This document shows positions 52,462-60,052 of a stretch of DNA of 64,000 nt, piece after piece. The DNA comes from Runella aurantiaca. Lineage in GTDB: Bacteria > Bacteroidota > Bacteroidia > Cytophagales > Spirosomataceae. Position 1 is the stretch's first letter. Each line of letters begins with the position of its first letter. The DNA lies in assembly GCF_003339505.1 (NCBI RefSeq), contig NZ_QPIW01000003.1, positions 62,001 to 126,000 of the forward strand, written 5' to 3'. A model generated the notes under the pieces. The model had not been told where the DNA came from and did no database searches. It saw only the letters and a program-made list of their open reading frames with translations. Both the position numbers and the translations under genes were made by a program.

Positions 52462-54027
52462 GTGAAAAAACACCTTGCCTGGCTTTGTCTGTTGCTTTTT
52501 TTAGGTTTGGAAGGCTGTAAAACGGCCCAAAAACCACGCGCTGGTTTCCGCGACTTTGGCCCTATGGGTTTACGTCGAGAAATGCGGGCCGTTTGGATTG
52601 CCACCGTCGATAATATTGACTGGCCCAGCCGCAAGAATCTTTCTCCCGAAGACCAACGCGAGGAATTTATCCGCATTTTAGACACGCACAAGCGCACGGG
52701 CATTAATGCGGTATTTGTACAAGTACGCGCCGCCGCCGACGCATTTTATGCCAAAAGTGAAGAGCCTTGGTCGGAATGGCTCACGGGCAAACAAGGCCGA
52801 GCACCCGAGCCATTTTATGACCCAATGGCGTTTATGATTGAGGAATGTCATCGGCGTGGGATGGAGTTTCACGCTTGGCTCAATCTCAATCGGGTATCGC
52901 ACCGCGTAAGCAAAAGTATTTCCAACGAGAATATCGGCCGCCAGCATCCTGAGTGGGTTTTTGAGTATGATGGCTATAAGCTGTTCAATTTCGGCCTTCC
53001 CGAAGTGCGGGAGTATATCACGGGTATTACCACCAATATTGTAAAAAACTACGATGTTGACGGGATTCATTTTGACGATTATTTTTATCCTTATACGGTT
53101 ACGGGACAGACCCTAAAAGACGAAGAAGCCTTCCGACAATACGGTGTCCGATTTAGAAGCAAAGACGATTGGCGACGTGATAATATTGACAAACTCATCA
53201 AGCAAATCAGCGATGCCATCATTGCAGAAAAGCCGTATGTAAAATTCGGTGTCAGCCCTTTTGGGGTATGGCGAAATCGGAAAGATGACCCCACAGGCTC
53301 GGCCACGGAAGGCGGCCAAACATCGTACGATAACCTGTATGCTGACACTAAAAAATGGATGAAGGCGGGATGGGTTGATTACATGGTGCCGCAAATTTAT
53401 TTTTCTACTAAGCACGATAAAGTCCCTTTTAAAATCCTGACTTCATGGTGGTTGAAGCACACCTACGGGCGTCACCTGTACATCGGACAAGGCGCGTATA
53501 AAGTAGGGGTGCAGGAGAAAGACAGGGCTTGGACCAACGCTTCTGAATTCTCCAACCAAATGCGGTTTATTCGGCTTAATCCCGAGATTACGGGAAGTGT
53601 ATTTTTTAGTTCTAAATCTTTGATTAACAATAAATTGGGGCACGCTGATTCGTTGCGTACTAATTTCTATAAAGAACCTGCTTTTCCGCCTACGATGCCG
53701 TGGAAAGACCGGGTGTCACCGCAAACACCCAGTAACTTGCAGGTATCCGACACCCGTAACGGTGTAGAGTTGCGCTGGAATGCATCAGAGCCTGCCCGTG
53801 ATGGCGACAAAGCGCATTATTATGCCGTTTACCGCTATTCTGACAACGAAAAACCACGGCTATTGGCGGCCTGTTATGAAGGTCAAACCCGCGCGCTTGA
53901 CCGCACTGCTCTCCGTAATCGGCGGTATACGTATGCCATCACGGCTCTCGACCGTCTGCATAATGAAAGCGAAGCCGTACTTGCCAGCATCATGGTGCGG
54001 TCGACTGTTCGTGCTTCCAAAAAATAA
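52462..54027 (+). CDS. GHL10-type glycoside-hydrolase-like lipoprotein with fibronectin III tail
   Basis: 521 residues, GTG start at 52462. The lipoprotein signal ends FLGLEGC (C19). The catalytic-type TIM barrel (about 35-390) has the GHL10/DUF187 hallmarks MRAVWIATVDNIDWPS, GINAVFVQVRAAADAFY, GMEFHAWLNLNR, DVDGIHFDDYFYP and VDYMVPQIYFS. A fibronectin type III-like domain follows (about 415-515). Related proteins act on peptidoglycan-like or other glycans, and some lack demonstrated activity. Anchored in the envelope, it may take part in wall turnover. The ECF sigma operon begins shortly after. Confidence 0.88.
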   Translation: MKKHLAWLCLLLFLGLEGCKTAQKPRAGFRDFGPMGLRREMRAVWIATVDNIDWPSRKNLSPEDQREEFIRILDTHKRTGINAVFVQVRAAADAFYAKSEEPWSEWLTGKQGRAPEPFYDPMAFMIEECHRRGMEFHAWLNLNRVSHRVSKSISNENIGRQHPEWVFEYDGYKLFNFGLPEVREYITGITTNIVKNYDVDGIHFDDYFYPYTVTGQTLKDEEAFRQYGVRFRSKDDWRRDNIDKLIKQISDAIIAEKPYVKFGVSPFGVWRNRKDDPTGSATEGGQTSYDNLYADTKKWMKAGWVDYMVPQIYFSTKHDKVPFKILTSWWLKHTYGRHLYIGQGAYKVGVQEKDRAWTNASEFSNQMRFIRLNPEITGSVFFSSKSLINNKLGHADSLRTNFYKEPAFPPTMPWKDRVSPQTPSNLQVSDTRNGVELRWNASEPARDGDKAHYYAVYRYSDNEKPRLLAACYEGQTRALDRTALRNRRYTYAITALDRLHNESEAVLASIMVRSTVRASKK

Positions 54028-54090
54028 TTTTTGGATACTTTCCAACCTTCTTCCTGTTTCGTTACCCATTGTATCGAAAACCAAACAGCC

Positions 54091-54618
54091 GTGCCCTTGC
54101 CTGTCGATGTAACTGAAGCACAACTTGTTGAAGGATGTCTCCGCCGAGACCGTCAAGCCCAACGCCTGTTGTTTGAGCGGTACAAACGAGCCATGTATAC
54201 CAAAGCCTTTCGGATTCTGAACGACGCCGACCACGCCCATGATGTGTTGCAAGATGCGTTTGTGGAAGTTTTTCGAGATTTGCCCCGTTTTCGATTTGAA
54301 AGCACGTTGGGTGCTTGGATTAAGACGATTGTTCTGCATCATGCGCTGCGCAGGCTGAAAGCAGAACGTCGTTGGGAAACTCTCGACGAACAACGCCACG
54401 ACCACCCGATTGAGCCGCCCGATCATTTTACTGCCGAAGAATTGGAGGCGGCCATCCGAAAGCTGCCCGATGGATGCCGCGCCGTATTTCTGCTGGCCGA
54501 GGTGGAAGGATATCGACACAACGAGATTGCGGAGCTGCTTGGTATCAGCGAAGGAACAGCAAAGTCGCAATTGAACTATGCCAAAAAGAAATTGAGAACT
54601 TGGCTGACAAGATATTAG
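54091..54618 (+). CDS. ECF-type RNA polymerase sigma factor
   Basis: 175 residues if the GTG at 54091 is used; a TTG at 54031 would give 195. Region 2 is at about 20-85 (LLFERYKRAMYTKAFRILND, DAFVEVFRDLPRF) and region 4 at about 115-172 (AIRKLPDGCRAVFLLAEVEG, IAELLGISEGTAKSQLNYAKKKL). It redirects RNA polymerase to stress or envelope genes. The membrane protein encoded 33 bp downstream is the likely anti-sigma factor, followed by three exported proteins in one operon. The start is uncertain because no ATG exists. Confidence 0.92.
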   Translation: MPLPVDVTEAQLVEGCLRRDRQAQRLLFERYKRAMYTKAFRILNDADHAHDVLQDAFVEVFRDLPRFRFESTLGAWIKTIVLHHALRRLKAERRWETLDEQRHDHPIEPPDHFTAEELEAAIRKLPDGCRAVFLLAEVEGYRHNEIAELLGISEGTAKSQLNYAKKKLRTWLTRY

Positions 54619-54651
54619 AATTACTGTATAAAATTACCTGCTTTTGAAAGA

Positions 54652-55239
54652 ATGAAAACTTGGAAAGAAGCTGTAAGTCAACTCGAAGAGGTTGAGCCTC
54701 GCGCAACTGCTTGGGAAGAGCTGTCGGCAAGGTTGGCGTTTGAAGATCAACTTGTTGAGCAGGTAAATAGCCTTCTTGAGCTAGAACCTAACGATGATTT
54801 ATGGCGTCGGATTGAACCCCAACTCGATGTAGTGAAGCCGTTATGGTATCAACTGTGGCCCTCTTGGGCGGCAGCAGCTTCTGTGATTTTTGCGGCCGGT
54901 TTAGGCGTTTGGTGGAATGGGCAATCGACACAAAAAGTCACCGTTGCTTACAGCACTGAGTTAATGGCTGATTGGAAAACGACCGATGTTGAAATAAGTC
55001 AACCCAGTGAAGCAGAGGCGTTTATTGTAGAAAGCTGTCAACGGAAGTCCGCTATCTGTACTACGCCTGACTTTCGGGATTTAAAAGGGGAGTTGGACGA
55101 ATTGAATTCGCAGAAAGCGCGTATTGAGTATGAAATTAAAATGTTTGGGGAACAGCCTGATTTGGTAAGGGCGCAAATTAAAATTGAAAATCAACGGGCG
55201 GAGATTACCAAAGAATTAGTACAAAAGTTAATGATTTGA
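54652..55239 (+). CDS. Single-pass membrane protein, probable anti-sigma factor
   Basis: 195 residues. A cytoplasmic N-terminal helical part (1-66, with WEELSARL and DDLWRRIEPQ) is followed by one membrane helix (about 68-87, LWPSWAAAASVIFAAGLGVW) and an extracytoplasmic region ending in a coiled coil (about 140-195, ELDELNSQKARIEYEIKMF). The position right after an ECF sigma gene and the topology fit a membrane-bound anti-sigma factor, although no classic zinc motif (HxxxCxxC) is seen. It is transcribed with the sigma gene. Confidence 0.72.
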   Translation: MKTWKEAVSQLEEVEPRATAWEELSARLAFEDQLVEQVNSLLELEPNDDLWRRIEPQLDVVKPLWYQLWPSWAAAASVIFAAGLGVWWNGQSTQKVTVAYSTELMADWKTTDVEISQPSEAEAFIVESCQRKSAICTTPDFRDLKGELDELNSQKARIEYEIKMFGEQPDLVRAQIKIENQRAEITKELVQKLMI

Positions 55240-55250
55240 CCTAAATTGTT

Positions 55251-56192
55251 ATGAAACAGCTACGAAAATATGCCCCGCGACTAAGCATAAAATTTTACAT
55301 AATTATTCCCTTAATTTCAGTTGTGTTGAGTACAGTACATGCCCAAACTAAAATTCAGGTAGTAAGCAAAACCATTGAAAAAGAAATAGATTATCGAGAA
55401 GGTATGAGCCTGAACATCAGCGCCCAAAAAGCCGATGTACGCGTTACGGGTTGGAACCGTCCAGTGGTAAGTTTCAAACTGCGTCTGGTTGCAAAACATC
55501 CTGAACGCAAAGTGGCCGAAAAAGAGCTCGTTTTTATGCTTTATACCATCAAAACAAACCTGCAATTTGAAGCCCAAAATCGGTTTAAGGTGCCACAGTC
55601 GTACGGTGAAGTGGAAAGCAATCTGAAGGCGTACTACGAAGTGTTTGTGCCTTTTCGGTGCCCGGTAATCATTACAAATACTTTTGGAGAAACATTTGCG
55701 GCACAGTTGCAGGCTTCACTGAAAGTATCCTCAGAATTTGGAAAAATAACGCTTGAAAATTTGACGGGACGGTTGGATATTGAAAGTCATTATGCAGATA
55801 TAGAGGGCGATAAACTCAATGTAACGCTGAACGGACGCCTCGAAAATGCCAATGTAAATTTAATTGATTTAGGAGGAAATGCACAGCTTCAAAGTAAATA
55901 CGGTAGGCTGCGTATTGTGCCAAACAACGACCTCAATCAGCTCAAAATTAATGCTGCCCGCACCGAGATTGTGGTTGAGCCTCGCAGCATGGATGACTTT
56001 ACGTTTGATGTCGAAACTGTATTTTCTAAAATCAATGTGCCAAATACTCATCAAGACCGATTGAAAAAAATACTTAACAAATATGTTTTTGATTTTCAGG
56101 CCAAAAACCGACGTGGTACAATTGTGATTCGCAACAGTTACAGCCCGATTTTGATTGAACCTACGCGCAACGCCGCCGCCAAACGTGACTGA
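55251..56192 (+). CDS. Exported protein of unknown function in the ECF sigma operon
   Basis: 313 residues. An N-terminal signal or anchor (about 14-32, FYIIIPLISVVLSTVHAQ) is followed by a beta-rich body (MSLNISAQKADVRVTGWNRP, FGKITLENLTGRLDIESHYA, NAQLQSKYGRLRIVPNN) resembling DUF4097-type or auto-adhesin-like right-handed beta structures common next to sigma/anti-sigma genes in Bacteroidota. It is 11 bp downstream of the anti-sigma gene. It could be an envelope stress target or sensor partner; no catalytic motif is visible. Confidence 0.7.
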   Translation: MKQLRKYAPRLSIKFYIIIPLISVVLSTVHAQTKIQVVSKTIEKEIDYREGMSLNISAQKADVRVTGWNRPVVSFKLRLVAKHPERKVAEKELVFMLYTIKTNLQFEAQNRFKVPQSYGEVESNLKAYYEVFVPFRCPVIITNTFGETFAAQLQASLKVSSEFGKITLENLTGRLDIESHYADIEGDKLNVTLNGRLENANVNLIDLGGNAQLQSKYGRLRIVPNNDLNQLKINAARTEIVVEPRSMDDFTFDVETVFSKINVPNTHQDRLKKILNKYVFDFQAKNRRGTIVIRNSYSPILIEPTRNAAAKRD

Positions 56193-56222
56193 TACGCCCA
56201 AAAACAGCTACTTATTTATCCC

Positions 56223-56978
56223 ATGAAAACTACATTATTTTATTTGTTAACAGTCCTGTTTCCCCTTCTGAGTTGGGCGCAGCAAAAAGATTCGGTGCGG
56301 GTCGAGTACGCTGAAGAAAGCATTGAGCAATCCGATTTCAAGAAGAAAGAAGCCTTTCGGTATTTGACGCACGCCAACATTGAGGAAAAAACACTGATTA
56401 AAATCGGCATTTTACCAACGTTTGGCTGGTCTAAAGGATCAGGAATGACTGGTGTCGGTTATGGCGAGCTGAGTATTGAACACAAGCTCAAACCACAGTG
56501 GTCGGTGATGGGTGGTATTAACCAAATTTATCGACGTAATCATCTCTATTCGTACGGCTATTATGCGGGGTTAATGCTGGGGACGAGATATTATTATTCC
56601 ATCAAAAAACGAATGGCCTTGGGAAAAAGCGCTAATAATTTATCCAATAATTACCTGCAATTTCAGGTGGAAAAACCGCTGTATGGGTATCAGCATCTTC
56701 AGGGAATTGCCCATGGAATCCGGAAAAATGGCGAAGAATACAGAGAACCGCATGGTGTCCCGCAAATTAGAGAAGGAATGCCTTCGTTTGTTCGTTTTCG
56801 GCTGGGCTGGGGCATTCAGCGGCGGCTCGGCAAGTGGGGATACTTTGATGCCGGTGCCGGCGTAACAACTACTCTGCCAAGCGGACATTGGCACCTCAAC
56901 TGGTTTACCAAAGACCCCGAAAGTTCTTTTTCAGGCATTGCTCCTTACATCAACTTTAGAATTGGAATCGGATTATGA
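56223..56978 (+). CDS. Exported protein, probable outer-membrane component, unknown function
   Basis: 251 residues with a signal peptide (to about 20, PLLSWAQ). Strand-like segments such as IKIGILPTFGWSKGSGMTGVG, WSVMGGINQIYRR and GYFDAGAGVTTTLPSG suggest a beta-barrel. It starts 30 bp after the preceding gene, and its stop overlaps the next start by 4 bp (ATGA), so it is translationally coupled to the following OM protein. I do not recognise a specific family. Confidence 0.68.
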   Translation: MKTTLFYLLTVLFPLLSWAQQKDSVRVEYAEESIEQSDFKKKEAFRYLTHANIEEKTLIKIGILPTFGWSKGSGMTGVGYGELSIEHKLKPQWSVMGGINQIYRRNHLYSYGYYAGLMLGTRYYYSIKKRMALGKSANNLSNNYLQFQVEKPLYGYQHLQGIAHGIRKNGEEYREPHGVPQIREGMPSFVRFRLGWGIQRRLGKWGYFDAGAGVTTTLPSGHWHLNWFTKDPESSFSGIAPYINFRIGIGL

Positions 56979-57697
56979 AAACAAAATACACCCTTATCAC
57001 TTTCAGTTTTTTGTGTTTGAGCCTGTTTATGAGCGCAAACGCGCAGGAAAAATGGAGTCTAGGACTCGAAGCCTTGGCCCGCGACGAAGGCGTTCAGGTT
57101 GAAGGTTTTCCTAAGCACTCTAGTGTCACCAAAATGCCGATGGTGGGCCTGAGATTAGGGTATGAAGTGAGTCCCGGTCTGCATCTGGAATCGGGTTTCT
57201 TTTTTACCCGTTCGGTCACTGTTTTTCGGGTGTGGCCTGGCGCTTATCGAAACAACGTATTTTCATCTCTGCAAAATTTTGTCATTCCAATTGGGCTGCG
57301 CTATGATTTTTTCAATCGAGGAAGGTTTACTCTTTCGGCTCGTGGTGGCATCGTATACCGGCATTTGGAAAAGCCCGCTGTGTTTCGGTTTGATTATGCC
57401 ACCAATTCCATTGTTAATGGCAACCAATATTCAACGCAGGAAGGAGACTATTTCTATGAGGTAACGTCCCACCAATTACGTAAGCATCAGTTGTCGTTGC
57501 AGGGAGGATTGGAAGCGTCGTTCAGAGTCTCAAAGCATTTTGAGGCCGCGTTACAGGCCAATTATACACAGGGACTTGGTCGGTTTTATGAAACCAATGT
57601 GCGCTACCGAAAAGGGCAAGAGGCTTTTCAAACCACCCAAAGTTACACCAATGGTAGCGGATGGAATGCGGGCTTAAGCCTTAGGTTTCGTTTTTAA
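56975..57697 (+). CDS. Exported outer-membrane beta-barrel protein, unknown function
   Basis: 240 residues with a signal peptide (to about 23, MSANAQ). The barrel-like pattern includes MPMVGLRLGYEVSPGLHLES, FVIPIGLRYDFFNRGRF, LSLQGGLEASFRVSKHFEAA and a final aromatic WNAGLSLRFRF, typical of Bacteroidota OMP_b-brl proteins. Last gene of the sigma operon, coupled to the preceding one by a 4-bp overlap. It ends 3 bp before the stop of the convergent SAM-hydrolase-family gene, so the two transcripts must overlap. Confidence 0.75.
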   Translation: MKTKYTLITFSFLCLSLFMSANAQEKWSLGLEALARDEGVQVEGFPKHSSVTKMPMVGLRLGYEVSPGLHLESGFFFTRSVTVFRVWPGAYRNNVFSSLQNFVIPIGLRYDFFNRGRFTLSARGGIVYRHLEKPAVFRFDYATNSIVNGNQYSTQEGDYFYEVTSHQLRKHQLSLQGGLEASFRVSKHFEAALQANYTQGLGRFYETNVRYRKGQEAFQTTQSYTNGSGWNAGLSLRFRF

Positions 57698-57700
57698 GTC

Positions 57701-58591
57701 TCACTTTTCCACCCTTACTTTCCAATCTGGCCCGCTTTTAACGCCGTATTTTGTGGAAAAATCACCCATGTTTAGGGCAAATGAGAGGTTCATCAGGCTG
57801 TTAAGATAAGCCATTGGTTGCCCTTCGGGTACTTCGCCGAAGGTATTGGCAAAAGGCATTTCTCCATTAAAAATGAGTTTGTCGTTTTGCCAAACCGTTA
57901 TCTTTACTTTTTGTCCTGCGGCGATGTTTAGCTTTTTGAACAAATCGGCAGAAATATTGGTCCAGACATTGCCGTATTGAACGTCTAAAATTGGAATATT
58001 TCCCACAATGGCGTTGCCCTCAAGAACGGGTTTTTGAAAGGGGATTTTCACCACTTCGTTGGGAAGTCGCTTCCCGACTTGCGCTAAGGTAATCACCCCC
58101 GCTGCCAACCGCGCCGCCGTGTAAGCGTAAACATCACGCCCGTGAAAGGTATAGGAAGACTGTGAGTTGCGGCGACGGTTGAGGGCCTCGTCGATTTCAT
58201 GAACTTCCTGAATACCCAACGACTCGGCGATTAGCGTAAAACTGCCGTTGTCGGGCCCGACAAAGTAATGCCCGCTTTTGGTTTTAAGTACTACCGACTT
58301 GCGTTCTGTGCCCACGCCTGGGTCAACTACCGACACAAAAACGGTGCCTTTCGGCCAATATGGAGCGGTTTGTTCTAACCGATAGGCCGCTTCCCAAATG
58401 TTATAGGCAGGAATTTCGTGCGTAAGATCAAAGAGTCGTAAGTTGGGATTGACACCCATAGCAACCCCTTTCATAGCCGAAACTGCCCCATCTTTCAGAC
58501 CAAAATCAGTTTGAAAAATCACCGTTTTGGGCTGGGCCAAGAGGGGGAATGAGTATACAAAGAAGAAGAGAAAGGTAGAGAGGGTTTTCAT
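57701..58591 (-). CDS. Secreted SAM hydroxide adenosyltransferase family protein (DUF62)
   Basis: 296 residues. The core begins VIFQTDFGLKDGAVSAMKGV and continues with FDLTHEIPAYNIWEAAYRL, FVSVVDPGVGTERKSVVL, YFVGPDNGSFTLIAES and a C-terminal beta-barrel, all signatures of the DUF62 family, which splits SAM to adenosine and methionine with water, or halogenates it. Unlike the cytosolic members, it starts with a clear signal peptide (MKTLSTFLFFFVYSFPLLAQ), so it should act outside the cytoplasm, where SAM is not expected. The true substrate is uncertain. It faces the ECF operon tail to tail. Confidence 0.87.
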   Translation of the reverse strand: MKTLSTFLFFFVYSFPLLAQPKTVIFQTDFGLKDGAVSAMKGVAMGVNPNLRLFDLTHEIPAYNIWEAAYRLEQTAPYWPKGTVFVSVVDPGVGTERKSVVLKTKSGHYFVGPDNGSFTLIAESLGIQEVHEIDEALNRRRNSQSSYTFHGRDVYAYTAARLAAGVITLAQVGKRLPNEVVKIPFQKPVLEGNAIVGNIPILDVQYGNVWTNISADLFKKLNIAAGQKVKITVWQNDKLIFNGEMPFANTFGEVPEGQPMAYLNSLMNLSFALNMGDFSTKYGVKSGPDWKVRVEK

Positions 58592-58666
58592 GGGGTTGAT
58601 TGTTTTGTTATGCCCGCGCTTGGCTGTGCAGAGGTATATTAAATTGCTTATTAATAGGTTTTTTAG

Positions 58667-58679
58667 ACCCTTTCAGGGT
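58667..58679. repeat. Short palindromic repeat with CCCTTTCAGGG core, over a stop codon
   Basis: ACCCTTTCAGGGT is a palindromic hairpin that includes the TGA stop of the DUF1343 gene (58673-58675). The same core is found at 34732-34742. It has no T-run in the direction of the gene. Confidence 0.4.
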
Positions 58680-59884
58680 GACAAATTTGAGTGAAAAAAT
58701 ACCGAAAAAAGCCGTTCTTTCGTCACCCCTTCCACCGATTGAATCCATTCATTTTCTTGATGTTTGAGATAATCAATGGTCGCTTTCAGTGATTCTTCTC
58801 CGTTTACAAAATTGAGCAACGTTTTATCCCCGACTAAAATTTCTAGGGCTGTTCGAGTATTTCCTTTTTCGTAGGGGCCTTCGCGCCAGAGATTAGGAAC
58901 GTGTTCGTTCATAATCTGGAGTAAAATTAAACTGCTCAATAACGCGTGATTGGGCAACTGAGCCGCCAAATGAATTTGAAAACCACCACAAAGCTCAGAA
59001 GCAAACTTATGGAAAGTCGGGATAAACTGCAACGGCCGCAATACATAATTGACCCAAGGTAAATCATCTGTTTGTAATTCAAAATCGTGTTTAATGCTTC
59101 GTAACTTCTCCCACGATAAGAACGGAGCCCCCACAATTTCAAAGGGACGAGTAGTGCCGCGACCTTCGCTGAGGTTGGTGGCTTCAAATAGGCATTGTCC
59201 GCTGTACAATTGGGCAGTTTGTAAAGAAGGGAAATTGGGTGAAGGAAAGATTTGAAAGAAAAAATCTTCCGACGTTGGCGACACAAGTCTTAATTCGAAA
59301 GTACCCTGATAAAAACGCTTCAACCAAATAGCCAATTCTCCCATTGACAGGCCGTGTCTATGCGGTAGTCCCTGATGACCGATAAATGAACTAAAGTGCA
59401 CAGGCAGTGCCGAACCTTCTACCTGCCGTCCCGCAGGATTGGCTCGGTCAACGACCCACAACCGGGGCGGTGTAGGCATAGAGGCAAGCGTTGAAATCAA
59501 ATAAGCCAACGAAGTTGTGTATGTAAAATACCGACAGCCCACGTCCTGAATATCCACAACAATATCGCTAAGGGAAGCCAATGCATGCACAGGTACGCGT
59601 ACACTCTCTTCGGATTGGCCGTATAATGACACAAACTGTACCTGCTCGGCCAGCGTGCGGTAGAGTTCTAATGTTTCGACGGGTTCTTGATCTTGAAGCT
59701 CTGAAAAAAGGCCGTGTTCGGGCACAAATACCGTTTTTAAAGCCTTTGACTCACTCAACAGTTCGAGGAAATATTTTCTTTTTTCAAATACAAAAGCGGT
59801 TTGATTACAAAATAATCCTACATGGGCGGCACCTTGCCGATGGAGAGAATCAAGAAGCATCGAAAGAGATACAGAAGGATTCAT
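58673..59884 (-). CDS. DUF1343 / NamZ-like exo-beta-N-acetylmuramidase family protein
   Basis: 403 residues, full family length. Conserved DUF1343 blocks are present: GLFCNQTAFVF near the N terminus, VFVPEHGLFSELQDQEPVET (about 51-70), SLYGQ, IVVDIQDVGCRYFTYTTSLA and WVVDRANPAGR, then the late NLSEGRGTTRPFEIVGAPFL. The NamZ branch releases N-acetylmuramic acid from the ends of peptidoglycan fragments. No signal peptide is seen (MNPSVSLSMLLDSLHRQGAA), so this copy would work in the cytoplasm, perhaps in muropeptide recycling. It lies 81 bp upstream of the SAM-hydrolase-family gene on the same strand and may be cotranscribed. Confidence 0.88.
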   Translation of the reverse strand: MNPSVSLSMLLDSLHRQGAAHVGLFCNQTAFVFEKRKYFLELLSESKALKTVFVPEHGLFSELQDQEPVETLELYRTLAEQVQFVSLYGQSEESVRVPVHALASLSDIVVDIQDVGCRYFTYTTSLAYLISTLASMPTPPRLWVVDRANPAGRQVEGSALPVHFSSFIGHQGLPHRHGLSMGELAIWLKRFYQGTFELRLVSPTSEDFFFQIFPSPNFPSLQTAQLYSGQCLFEATNLSEGRGTTRPFEIVGAPFLSWEKLRSIKHDFELQTDDLPWVNYVLRPLQFIPTFHKFASELCGGFQIHLAAQLPNHALLSSLILLQIMNEHVPNLWREGPYEKGNTRTALEILVGDKTLLNFVNGEESLKATIDYLKHQENEWIQSVEGVTKERLFSVFFHSNLSP

Positions 59885-59969
59885 TTGTGGTTATTAATGG
59901 AGGAAAAAGGTACTATCAAAACGTTTGTTTGGATTGTTTTTGGGTGGCTAAAATAGCGATAAGTTTCTT

Positions 59970-60007
59970 TTAATCGCCTTTTAATCTGCCCTTAATACCC
60001 GTTTAAT
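59970..60007 (+). promoter_or_regulatory. Four TTAAT direct repeats at exact 11-bp period, upstream of SulP
   Basis: TTAAT starts at 59970, 59981, 59992 and 60003. The first two units read TTTTAATCGCCTTTTAAT, close to TTTTAACTGCCTTTTAAT upstream of the OmpR-type regulator (12812). A -7-like GAATTTTG lies at 60018-60025, one base from the consensus. The array thus covers the -33 region, the expected position for an OmpR/PhoB-type activator that binds as tandem dimers. Confidence 0.6.
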
Positions 60008-60052
60008 GCCAGAAGAGGAATTTTGTGATGTTAAAATCAAGCACTCTGCATC

